DNA from: Gp13-AA77 sp036521995
Lineage (GTDB): Bacteria > Acidobacteriota > Terriglobia > UBA7540
Direction: 5' to 3'
Assembly (NCBI GenBank): GCA_036521995.1
Contig: DATDGR010000165.1
Location: forward strand, 1-16,496
DNA length: 16,496 bases
The position numbers and the translations under genes were made by a program. Numbering within the stretch: position 1 is the first letter of the stretch; each line of letters opens with the position of its first letter. This document shows positions 6,138 through 11,822 of this stretch, piece by piece. The notes beneath the pieces were generated by a model. That model was not told where the DNA came from. It ran no database searches and was given only the letters and a program-made list of their open reading frames with translations.

Positions 6138-8075
6138 ATGTCAAACGTCCAGCTAAGCTTTCCTGACGGCAACGTCAAGGAGTATCCCGCCGGTGTCACC
6201 CCCGCCGACGTCGCCAAGTCCATCGGACCCCGGCTCGCTTCCGAGGCGCTGGTTGCCAAGATCGACGGACATCTGACTGATTTGACCACCCCGATTGAGT
6301 CGGGCGGTCCCATCCAGTTCATCACTCCCGCCGCACCCGAGGCGCTCGAAGTTTACCGGCACTCTTCGGCCCACCTGCTGGCTGCGGCCGTGCTCGAGCT
6401 CTTTCCCGATGCCCATCCCGGAATCGGCCCGCCCACTGACACGGGCTTCTACTACGACTTTTACCGCGAGAAGCCCTTCACGGAAGAGGATCTGGCCAAG
6501 CTCGAGGCCAAGATGCGCGAGCTCGTCAAGGCCGACGTCCCTTACGAGCGCGTCTATTTCCCGAAGGAAGAGGGTTTGAAGCTTTTCGAGCAAATGGGCG
6601 AGTTCCTGAAGTGCCAGTTGATCGAGGAGAAGGCCGATCCTGTTTTCTCCGCTTACCGCACCGGCAAGTTTCTCGATTTCTGCCGCGGTCCGCATATCCC
6701 GTCCACCGGGCGCATCAAGGCCTTCAGGCTGCTGAGCGTGGCCGGCGCGCACTGGAAGGGTGACGAGCGTTCGCACCCTATGCAGCGCATCTACGGCACC
6801 GCTTTCTTTACCCAGAAGGATCTGGACTCTTACCTGACTCAGGTTGAGGAAGCCAAGAAGCGCGATCACAGGCGCCTGGGCCGCGAGCTCGACCTTTTCA
6901 GCATTGAGGACGACGCCGGCCCGGGCCTGATCTTCTGGCATCCCAAAGGTGGCATCATCCGTACCGAGATCGAGAACTGGCTGAGGCAGGAGCTGGTGGC
7001 GCGAGGCTACAGCCTGGTGTACACGCCGCACGCCATGCGGCGGCACTTATGGGAGATTAGTGGGCACACCAACTTTTACAAAGAAAACATGTTCGGCGCC
7101 ATGCCGGTTGAGGATGATGAATACCAGCTCAAGCCCATGAACTGCCCGGGTCACATTCTCATTTATAAGTCACGCGTGCGCAGCTATCGAGAGCTTCCCC
7201 AGCGCTACGCCGAACTCGGCACCGTGTACCGCTATGAGCGCTCGGGGGTGCTGCACGGTCTGCTACGCGTGCGCGGCTTCACCCAGGACGATGCTCACAT
7301 CTTCTGCATTCCGAATCAGCTTGAAAGCGAGGTGCAGGCCTGCGTCGAGTTTGCTTTTGTGGTTCTCAAGACCTTCGGTTTCGACAAATACGAGGTGGAG
7401 CTTTCAGCCCGCGATCCCGCTCATGGCGAGCACTACGCCGGCACGGTGGATGAATGGGAGCGTGCCGAGGCCGCCCTGATGAATACGCTCCGCCGCATGG
7501 ACATCCTTTTCAAGTACATGCCGGGCGAAGCCGTGTTCTACGGACCCAAGATCGACGTCAAGCTGGTGGACGCCATCGGACGTCCCTGGCAGCTCACCAC
7601 GGTGCAGTTCGATTTCAATCTGCCCCGCCGCTTTGGGTTAGAATACACAGGCGGCGACGGGCAGAAACATACTCCGGTGATGGTCCACCGGGCACTGCTC
7701 GGCTCTGTGGAACGCTTCTTCGGTGTACTGGTCGAACACTATACGGGTGCTTTCCCGGTGTGGCTGGCGCCGGTGCAGGCCGTGGTGTTGCCCATCAGCG
7801 AGAAGCATCAGGAGTACGCCCGGGAAGTGGTGGCGGCGCTCAAGGCCGCGCACCTGCGGGTCGAGCTCGATGACCGCAACGAGAAGCTGAACGCGCGCAT
7901 CCGCGATGCCCAGCTCGCCAAGGTTCCCCTTATGCTGGTGGTGGGCGAGCGAGAAGCGGCGTCCCGCAGTGTGGCCGTCCGCCGGCGCGACGCCGGGGAC
8001 ACCGGGTCGGTTTCCCTGGATGATTTCATCCAGCAAGCGCGAGGGCTGGTCGACAGCCGTACCATAAAATGGTAA
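6138..8075 (+). CDS. thrS: threonine--tRNA ligase
   Basis: Class II threonyl-tRNA synthetase, 645 aa, the full length for the bacterial family; it charges tRNA-Thr with threonine in the cytoplasm. Domains in order: an N-terminal TGS domain (residues ~1-62, LSFPDGNVKEYPAGVTPADV); an editing domain with HSSAHLLAAA and CRGPHIPS, giving the HxxxH and CxxxH ligands of serine editing; and a class II catalytic core. The core includes PMNCPGHI, whose Cys336 would be the first zinc ligand, and the motif 2 region RYERSGVLHGLLRVRGFTQD. VHRALLGSVERFFG carries the late zinc histidine and motif 3. A C-terminal anticodon-binding domain follows (APVQAVVLPIS onward). The ATG at 6138 is preceded by GGAAG. It begins the translation cluster, with infC 211 bp downstream. 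No T-box is seen in the short leader. Confidence 0.97.
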   Translation: MSNVQLSFPDGNVKEYPAGVTPADVAKSIGPRLASEALVAKIDGHLTDLTTPIESGGPIQFITPAAPEALEVYRHSSAHLLAAAVLELFPDAHPGIGPPTDTGFYYDFYREKPFTEEDLAKLEAKMRELVKADVPYERVYFPKEEGLKLFEQMGEFLKCQLIEEKADPVFSAYRTGKFLDFCRGPHIPSTGRIKAFRLLSVAGAHWKGDERSHPMQRIYGTAFFTQKDLDSYLTQVEEAKKRDHRRLGRELDLFSIEDDAGPGLIFWHPKGGIIRTEIENWLRQELVARGYSLVYTPHAMRRHLWEISGHTNFYKENMFGAMPVEDDEYQLKPMNCPGHILIYKSRVRSYRELPQRYAELGTVYRYERSGVLHGLLRVRGFTQDDAHIFCIPNQLESEVQACVEFAFVVLKTFGFDKYEVELSARDPAHGEHYAGTVDEWERAEAALMNTLRRMDILFKYMPGEAVFYGPKIDVKLVDAIGRPWQLTTVQFDFNLPRRFGLEYTGGDGQKHTPVMVHRALLGSVERFFGVLVEHYTGAFPVWLAPVQAVVLPISEKHQEYAREVVAALKAAHLRVELDDRNEKLNARIRDAQLAKVPLMLVVGEREAASRSVAVRRRDAGDTGSVSLDDFIQQARGLVDSRTIKW

Positions 8076-8228
8076 GGTGATAGTGAGGGGATTGGTTGGA
8101 TTGCTCAGAGCGCCTGTGCAGTTTCCAGGGAAAAGTTCTGTTGAGGCTCGCCGCCGCGGAAGGACCCGAACCCTGCCTTCGGATAATGTTCGGCTGGCAG
8201 CGCGCGCGCAGAAGCCTTTCCAAACTGG

Positions 8229-8279
8229 CCGGCCCATCATTCGTCCAAGTTTCGCGTGAGACCCTGAGGGCCTGGAGGT
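8229..8279 (+). promoter_or_regulatory. infC ribosome binding site with candidate occluding stem
   Basis: GGAGGT (8274-8279) is a near-ideal Shine-Dalgarno. It sits 7 nt before an in-frame ATC at 8287 but 22 nt before the first conventional start, GTG at 8302, so it decides the infC start. CCGGCCC (8229-8235) can pair with GGGCC-T-GG (8268-8275; one bulged T) and would cover the first two bases of the Shine-Dalgarno. The stem is a prediction by eye. Confidence 0.5.
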
Positions 8280-8286
8280 AACGCGT

Positions 8287-8955
8287 ATCGCTGACCGCCG
8301 AGTGACCGAGAGAATCCGGGTGAATGAGAGAATCCGCGCGCGCGAGATTCGCGTGGTGGATGACGAGGGCAAGCAGCTCGGCATCATGGCCCCGTTCGAA
8401 GCGATCAAGATCGCCCGTGAACGCGGCCTGGACCTGGTGGAAGTTTCGCCTACAGCTAATCCTCCGGTTTGCCGGATAATCAATTACGGCAAATATCTGT
8501 ATCAGCAGAGCAAGCGCGAACACGAGGCCCGCAAGCATCAGCGCTCGATCGAGCTGAAGGAAGTGAAGTTTCGGCCGCGTACGGGTGCGCACGACTTCGA
8601 AACCAAGCGCAACCAGATTGCCCACTTCCTGGAAGAGGGCAGCAAGGTGAAAGCCACCATCATGTTCCGGGGCCGCGAGATGGCGCATCGTAACCTCGGC
8701 TGGGAGATGATGGATCGGCTGTTCAAGGATCTGGGCGAGCTGGTGGTGGTCGAGATCAGGCCGAAGCAGGAGGGCCCGAATCTGATCGCCATCCTGGCTC
8801 CGAAGAAGCCTGGCCAGCCGGCCAAGCCGCCGAAACCGGCAGTTCCCGGTCAAATTGCTGCCGCTTCGGCCGCCACGCCCGCGACCAGCCCCGCGCCGCT
8901 TCCGCCCAGGCCGGCGGCGCCGGTGCCCGAAGGGCCTGGAGCCGGTGAGAAATGA
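8287..8955 (+). CDS. infC: translation initiation factor IF-3, probable AUC start
   Basis: IF-3, about 222 aa. It binds the 30S subunit, prevents premature 50S joining and checks start codon and initiator tRNA. The N-terminal domain is clear (RVNERIRAREIRVVDDEGKQ, then DLVEVSPTANPPVCRIINYG), as is the C-terminal domain (ELKEVKFRPRTGAHDFETKR, later KVKATIMFRGREMAH). A proline- and alanine-rich tail of about 45 residues follows and makes the protein longer than the ~180 aa of E. coli IF-3. Start choice: ATC at 8287 has the Shine-Dalgarno at the right distance, and GTG at 8302 does not. This fits the known use of a rare start codon (AUU in E. coli) in infC, which IF-3 itself discriminates against for negative feedback. 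If 8302 were used, five residues would be lost. It lies upstream of rpmI and rplT, as in most bacteria. Confidence 0.95.
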   Translation: MADRRVTERIRVNERIRAREIRVVDDEGKQLGIMAPFEAIKIARERGLDLVEVSPTANPPVCRIINYGKYLYQQSKREHEARKHQRSIELKEVKFRPRTGAHDFETKRNQIAHFLEEGSKVKATIMFRGREMAHRNLGWEMMDRLFKDLGELVVVEIRPKQEGPNLIAILAPKKPGQPAKPPKPAVPGQIAAASAATPATSPAPLPPRPAAPVPEGPGAGEK

Positions 8956-9043
8956 GCGCCATAGGACCTGGAACGTCTTGCCACGGGGATGGTCGCACAC
9001 GTCCTGCCCGTGGGCGGCCGAGGTAAGTCTCGAGTGGCTGACT

Positions 9044-9073
9044 TTGGAACAAAGCCACGATATGATTTAGAAT
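9044..9073 (+). promoter_or_regulatory. putative internal promoter upstream of rpmI
   Basis: TTGGAA (9044-9049) and TAGAAT (9068-9073) are spaced 18 bp apart, in a locally AT-richer part of the 276-nt infC-rpmI spacer. It would give a leader of about 150 nt for rpmI and allow expression independent of thrS and infC. Confidence 0.45.
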
Positions 9074-9141
9074 CAGCAGATACGAAAATTGGGTCTCCCG
9101 GTCAATGAGAAATACATGTGAGGATGCCAGCCGGCGCCAAC

Positions 9142-9165
9142 GCCATCTATTTGAAAATAAATGGC
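9142..9165 (+). promoter_or_regulatory. hairpin in the rpmI leader
   Basis: GCCATCTATTT pairs with the following AATAAATGGC around a GAA(A) loop, with one C-A mismatch, giving about ten base pairs. It lies 66 nt before the rpmI start and inside a short open frame (9105-9221) that ends at the rpmI Shine-Dalgarno. By position it could be part of an L20-responsive leader. No match to the known E. coli or Bacillus L20 targets was shown. Confidence 0.35.
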
Positions 9166-9231
9166 TTGTCGAATATGCGCGCATGCCATTGATAGAAATA
9201 CAGTTAGCTTCAGCCCGCTAACGGAGGTCTC

Positions 9232-9450
9232 TTGCCCAAGGCAAAGGTGAAAATCAAACTCAAGACTCGCAAGGCAGCCGCCAAGCGATTCAAGCTGACG
9301 GCAGGCGGCAAGGTGATGCGCGGGCACGCCTATGCCCGCCACATTCTCACCTCCAAGCCGAGCAAGCGGAAGCGCAAGCTGGATCAGAGTACCTTGGTGG
9401 CCACGGCGGATGTCGCCCGTGTCCATGCCATGCTGCCTTATGGAAGGTAG
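9232..9450 (+). CDS. rpmI: 50S ribosomal protein L35
   Basis: Ribosomal protein L35, 72 aa and strongly basic; it assembles into the large subunit. The sequence shows the family pattern: PKAKVKIKLKTRKAAAKRFK, then TAGGKVMRGHAYARHIL and SKRKRKL. The start is TTG at 9232, because translation from it gives the conserved (M)PKAK N-terminus and there is no ATG or GTG nearby. GGAGGT at 9223-9228 lies only 3 nt upstream of the TTG, an unusually tight spacing. Together with the TTG codon this suggests damped initiation or dependence on upstream translation. It is followed by rplT. The stop codon is part of a terminator-like hairpin. The order infC-rpmI-rplT is the standard one. Confidence 0.96.
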   Translation: MPKAKVKIKLKTRKAAAKRFKLTAGGKVMRGHAYARHILTSKPSKRKRKLDQSTLVATADVARVHAMLPYGR

Positions 9451-9476
9451 TCGGCAGGAGGCCGCCTACCGTTTTT
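9446..9476 (+). terminator. terminator/attenuator-like hairpin overlapping the rpmI stop codon
   Basis: GGTAG (9446-9450, including the rpmI stop TAG) pairs with CTACC (9466-9470). After a T-C mismatch, CGGC (9452-9455) pairs with GCCG (9461-9464) around an AGGAG loop. TTTTT follows at 9472-9476, one G after the stem. This is the shape of an intrinsic terminator between two genes normally expressed together, so partial termination or attenuation is the likely role. Confidence 0.5.
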
Positions 9477-9548
9477 CCACGGGTGCGGGAAGGCCAGAGG
9501 CTGGGTGCCTTCGCCGCCTCGAAAATTCCGGTAAAGGAGAGCAAACCC

Positions 9549-9926
9549 ATGCCCAGAGTCAAGCGCGGTTCTGTGCGCCGCGCCAATCGCAAGAAACTCG
9601 CCAAGCTCACCAAGGGATTTTTCCTAACCAAGAGCAAACTCTACCGGTCGATGAGGGAGGCCGCTGACCGCGCGGGCCGCTTCGCTTACCGCGATCGCCG
9701 ACGCCGCAAGCGGGATTTCCGCCGTCTCTGGATCGTGCGTATCAGCGCCGGGGCTCGCCTCCACGACCTCACCTACAGTCAGTTTATTCATGGCCTGAAG
9801 ACGATGGGCGTGGAACTTGATCGCAAGATGCTGTCGGAAATGGCGGCTACGGACGCACCGGCCTTTGCCGAGCTGGCGGCCAAGGTGAAAGAAGCGCTGA
9901 CCACGCCGGTTGCTACGGCAGGATAG
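9549..9926 (+). CDS. rplT: 50S ribosomal protein L20
   Basis: Ribosomal protein L20, 125 aa (family usually ~117-120). It binds 23S rRNA early in 50S assembly and in several bacteria represses its own operon. The N-terminal extension is the typical basic one: PRVKRGSVRRANRKK, then LTKGFF and YRSMREAADRAGRFAYRDRR. The globular part follows with LWIVRISAGARLHDLTYSQF and GVELDRKMLSEMAATD. The tail after KVKEALTT is slightly extended. The ATG at 9549 has AAAGGAGA at 9534-9541, a good Shine-Dalgarno 7 nt away; longer in-frame starts upstream lie in the rpmI-rplT spacer and are not conserved. Transcription must pass the hairpin at 9446-9476, or start within the 98-bp spacer, where no clear promoter is seen. 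Confidence 0.97.
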   Translation: MPRVKRGSVRRANRKKLAKLTKGFFLTKSKLYRSMREAADRAGRFAYRDRRRRKRDFRRLWIVRISAGARLHDLTYSQFIHGLKTMGVELDRKMLSEMAATDAPAFAELAAKVKEALTTPVATAG

Positions 9927-10012
9927 ACCACCCATCGCCAAGCGAAACCATCACCCCGAAGCAACCCACTCACGCAGAGGTTACCTCGGGCCGTGCGAGG
10001 TGAAGCACTATC

Positions 10013-10297
10013 GTGGCTTCCCTGGGTGTGCCAAACTATGTTGTGACCGAACACGCTCCTTTCGAGATGAAAAGGCGTGCCCTGAGCGAGAGCATGCTTC
10101 GCCAGGTATTGAGCTCGCCAGAACAGAGAATCGACATGCGCCCTGGGCGCGTGATCTTGCAGTCTCGATTCGGTGTTGGCCAGCCGGTGAAGCTACAACT
10201 GCTGCGAGTGATTGTGGACATCGATCGCGAGACTGCTGAGGTGGTCATCACCTACCGGACAAACAAGATTTCGAAATACTGGAGGCCAGAACCGTGA
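10013..10297 (+). CDS. DUF4258 domain protein, possible toxin-like partner
   Basis: A 94-aa protein with the DUF4258 pattern: VVTEHAPFEMKRRALSESML with the domain's early histidine, then VLSSPEQ, a GRVILQS segment, LLRVIVDID, and the C-terminal VVITYRTNKISKYW. The GTG at 10013 is taken as start because GAGGTGA (9997-10003) lies 9 nt upstream and the conserved histidine segment would be lost from the ATG at 10067. The 3' end overlaps the next gene by 4 bp (GTGA). DUF4258 genes are often paired with a small DUF2283 gene. The pair is commonly suspected to be a toxin-antitoxin module, but no biochemical function is established that I can cite. Its position inside a translation cluster, in line with transcription, is unusual. 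Other readings include a regulatory or degraded accessory gene. Confidence 0.75.
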   Translation: MASLGVPNYVVTEHAPFEMKRRALSESMLRQVLSSPEQRIDMRPGRVILQSRFGVGQPVKLQLLRVIVDIDRETAEVVITYRTNKISKYWRPEP

Positions 10298-10494
10298 AGG
10301 CCAGCTACGATCCAACAACGGACACCCTCAGCTTGATTCTCAAGGAAGACGCCTCCCTTGCCGAGAGCGACGAGGATAAGCCTGGCGTCATCCTCCACTA
10401 TGACGAGAGCGGCAATTTGGTCTCGGTTGAGATTCTAGACGCTTCACGGCGCGTGACAGAGGCCAAGAAGATGGAGTTTCAAGTAGCCGGGTAG
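10294..10494 (+). CDS. DUF2283 family protein, possible antitoxin-like partner
   Basis: A 66-aa protein matching DUF2283: MKASYDPTTDTLSLILKE at the start, then KPGVILHYDESGNLVSVEIL and DASRRVTEAKKMEF. The start is a GTG at 10294 overlapping the stop of the DUF4258 gene as GTGA. GGAGG at 10281-10285 lies 8 nt upstream, so the two genes are translationally coupled in an operon. DUF2283 proteins are short beta-rich proteins found next to DUF4258 genes and elsewhere. An antitoxin role is inferred from context only. pheS starts 7 nt after its stop, so it is also co-transcribed with an essential gene. Confidence 0.8.
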   Translation: MKASYDPTTDTLSLILKEDASLAESDEDKPGVILHYDESGNLVSVEILDASRRVTEAKKMEFQVAG

Positions 10495-10501
10495 CCGTGC
10501 C

Positions 10502-11620
10502 ATGACCGTTGAAGAGAAGGCCGGAAGAACGCTCGCCGAGTTGGGCGCCTCTGACCGCCGTACTGTCGAGGCGCTTTATGAGGAAGTGCTCTCTGCAATT
10601 GACGCAGAAGTGGACTCCTTCAAAAAAGACGTTAAGGACCCTGCCGAGGCGAGGCGTTCCGCCAAAGCGTTGCGTGACCGGTGGCTCGCCCGTGGTCATG
10701 GGCTCGTGGCGCGGATCGACCAGCACTGGCTGAAGCCGGCCCCCAAAGAGATTAAGGCGATAGTCGGCGGCTATTTCAACGGGATTCGTTACTACGCGAC
10801 CGGAAGGGTCGACACGGCGGCTCTTCTCAATGCGTGGGCGAAGAACAGACAAGCGCCCACCCAACTGGAGACAGGTCCCGATCTCACCCTACCTGGCTAC
10901 GGCCGCGAGCTCGGCTCCATCCACCCCGTCACCCGCGTGCAGCGCGAGCTCGAGGACATTTTTTTCGGCATCGGTTTCCACATCGAAACCGGACCCGAAA
11001 TCGAGTCGGTCTACAACAATTTCGACGCCCTCAACATACCGGAGAGCCATCCTTCGCGCGACGACTGGGACACGCTCTATATCGACTACGACACTTTGCT
11101 GCGCACTCACACCTCGCCCGTGCAGATCCGCGCCATGCGGAAATACGGCGCGCCGCTCTACATCATCACGCCCGGCAAGTGTTACCGGAATGAAAACCCC
11201 GACGCCACCCACTCCGCCATGTTTCATCAGATCGAGGGCCTGGCGGTCGACATCGATATCACCTTCGCCGACCTCAAGGGCACGCTCGATTTCTTCGCCA
11301 AGAAGTTCTTCGGCGAAAAAACGCGGACTCGGTTTCAGCCGAGCTTCTTCCCGTTTACGGAGCCGAGCGGAGAGATGGCGGCCAGTTGCCCCTTCTGCGA
11401 GGGCCGCGGTTGCCGGACCTGCAAGGAGAGCGGCTGGATCGAACTGATGGGCTGCGGCATGGTGCACCCGGATGTGCTGCGCCATGGCGGCATCGATTCT
11501 GAGAGATACTCCGGCTGGGCGTTCGGCCTCGGCATCGACCGCTTCGCCATGCTCAAATACGGCATCGGCGAGATTCAGCACTTCTTCCAGAGCGACGTGC
11601 GCTTCTTGCGTCAGTTTTGA
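10502..11620 (+). CDS. pheS: phenylalanine--tRNA ligase alpha subunit
   Basis: Catalytic alpha subunit of the (alpha-beta)2 phenylalanyl-tRNA synthetase, 372 aa. The N-terminal ~120 residues form the tRNA-contacting helical arm; its WLARGHGLVARIDQHWLKPA segment fits the family only loosely. The class II core begins around LTLPGYGRELGSIHPVTRVQ. It contains HTSPVQIRAM and motif 2 (GKCYRNENPDATHSAMFHQI), followed by EGLAVD and RTRFQPSFFPFTEPS for Phe binding. Motif 3 is FGLGIDRFAMLKYGI. A CPFCEGRGCRTCKESG insertion before ELMGCGMVHP gives CxxC-x4-CxxC, a probable zinc knuckle seen in a subset of bacterial PheS. The ATG at 10502 follows the DUF2283 stop by 7 nt with only a weak ribosome binding site, so translation is probably coupled. 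pheT follows after an unusually long 202-bp spacer. Confidence 0.96.
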   Translation: MTVEEKAGRTLAELGASDRRTVEALYEEVLSAIDAEVDSFKKDVKDPAEARRSAKALRDRWLARGHGLVARIDQHWLKPAPKEIKAIVGGYFNGIRYYATGRVDTAALLNAWAKNRQAPTQLETGPDLTLPGYGRELGSIHPVTRVQRELEDIFFGIGFHIETGPEIESVYNNFDALNIPESHPSRDDWDTLYIDYDTLLRTHTSPVQIRAMRKYGAPLYIITPGKCYRNENPDATHSAMFHQIEGLAVDIDITFADLKGTLDFFAKKFFGEKTRTRFQPSFFPFTEPSGEMAASCPFCEGRGCRTCKESGWIELMGCGMVHPDVLRHGGIDSERYSGWAFGLGIDRFAMLKYGIGEIQHFFQSDVRFLRQF

Positions 11621-11621
11621 C

Positions 11622-11696
11622 GGACCTCTCTGTGAGCCTCCGTGATCTCCGTGTGGTAAAAGCTCTGACCACAGAGAACGCCGAGAACACAGAGAG
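11622..11696 (+). repeat. structured intergenic repeat, copy 1
   Basis: First of two related copies between pheS and pheT; both contain GAGCCTCCGTGATCTC and a GTGGTAAAA(A)GC segment. The copy is a nested imperfect palindrome. CTCTCTGTG (11626-11634) pairs perfectly with CACAGAGAG (11688-11696). Inside it TGTGGT (11652-11657) pairs with ACCACA (11668-11673), extended by CTC/GAG across a two-base bulge. This resembles the CACAGAG-type interspersed elements scattered between genes in many environmental bacteria. Confidence 0.7.
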
Positions 11697-11736
11697 CCGG
11701 TTGCCAACGTGGGCTTATCGCTTTTTGCGCCAGTCT

Positions 11737-11801
11737 GGACCTCGCTGCGAGCCTCCGTGATCTCTGTGGTAAAAAGCCGCAACCGTAGAGAGCACAGAAA
11801 G
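11737..11801 (+). repeat. structured intergenic repeat, copy 2
   Basis: Second copy, starting 115 bp after the first and beginning with the same GGACCTC. It shares GAGCCTCCGTGATCTC and TGTGGTAAAA. CTCTGTGGT can pair with ACCGTAGAG if two G-U pairs are allowed, so the inner hairpin is preserved in more degenerate form. It ends 21 bp before the pheT start, so it forms part of the pheT leader. Confidence 0.7.
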
Positions 11802-11822
11802 TAATGTGACGACGCTGTACTC

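Noticed and set aside
8060..8074. TACCAT-AAA-ATGGTA palindrome overlapping the end of thrS, as a terminator
   Set aside because: It is a short AT-containing stem with no T-run, and the following genes are in the same direction; likely chance.
8077..8281. Two short plus-strand frames in the thrS-infC spacer (60-61 codons)
   Set aside because: They lack family motifs and proper ribosome binding sites and sit in the infC leader.
9910..10239. A 109-codon frame overlapping the rplT end and the DUF4258 gene
   Set aside because: It shows no domain and overlaps the recognisable DUF4258 frame, which has a better ribosome binding site.
11622..11801. The two repeats between pheS and pheT as a CRISPR remnant
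   Set aside because: There are only two diverged copies of ~65-75 bp with internal palindromes and no regular spacers, and no cas gene is present. The pattern fits an interspersed palindromic element.
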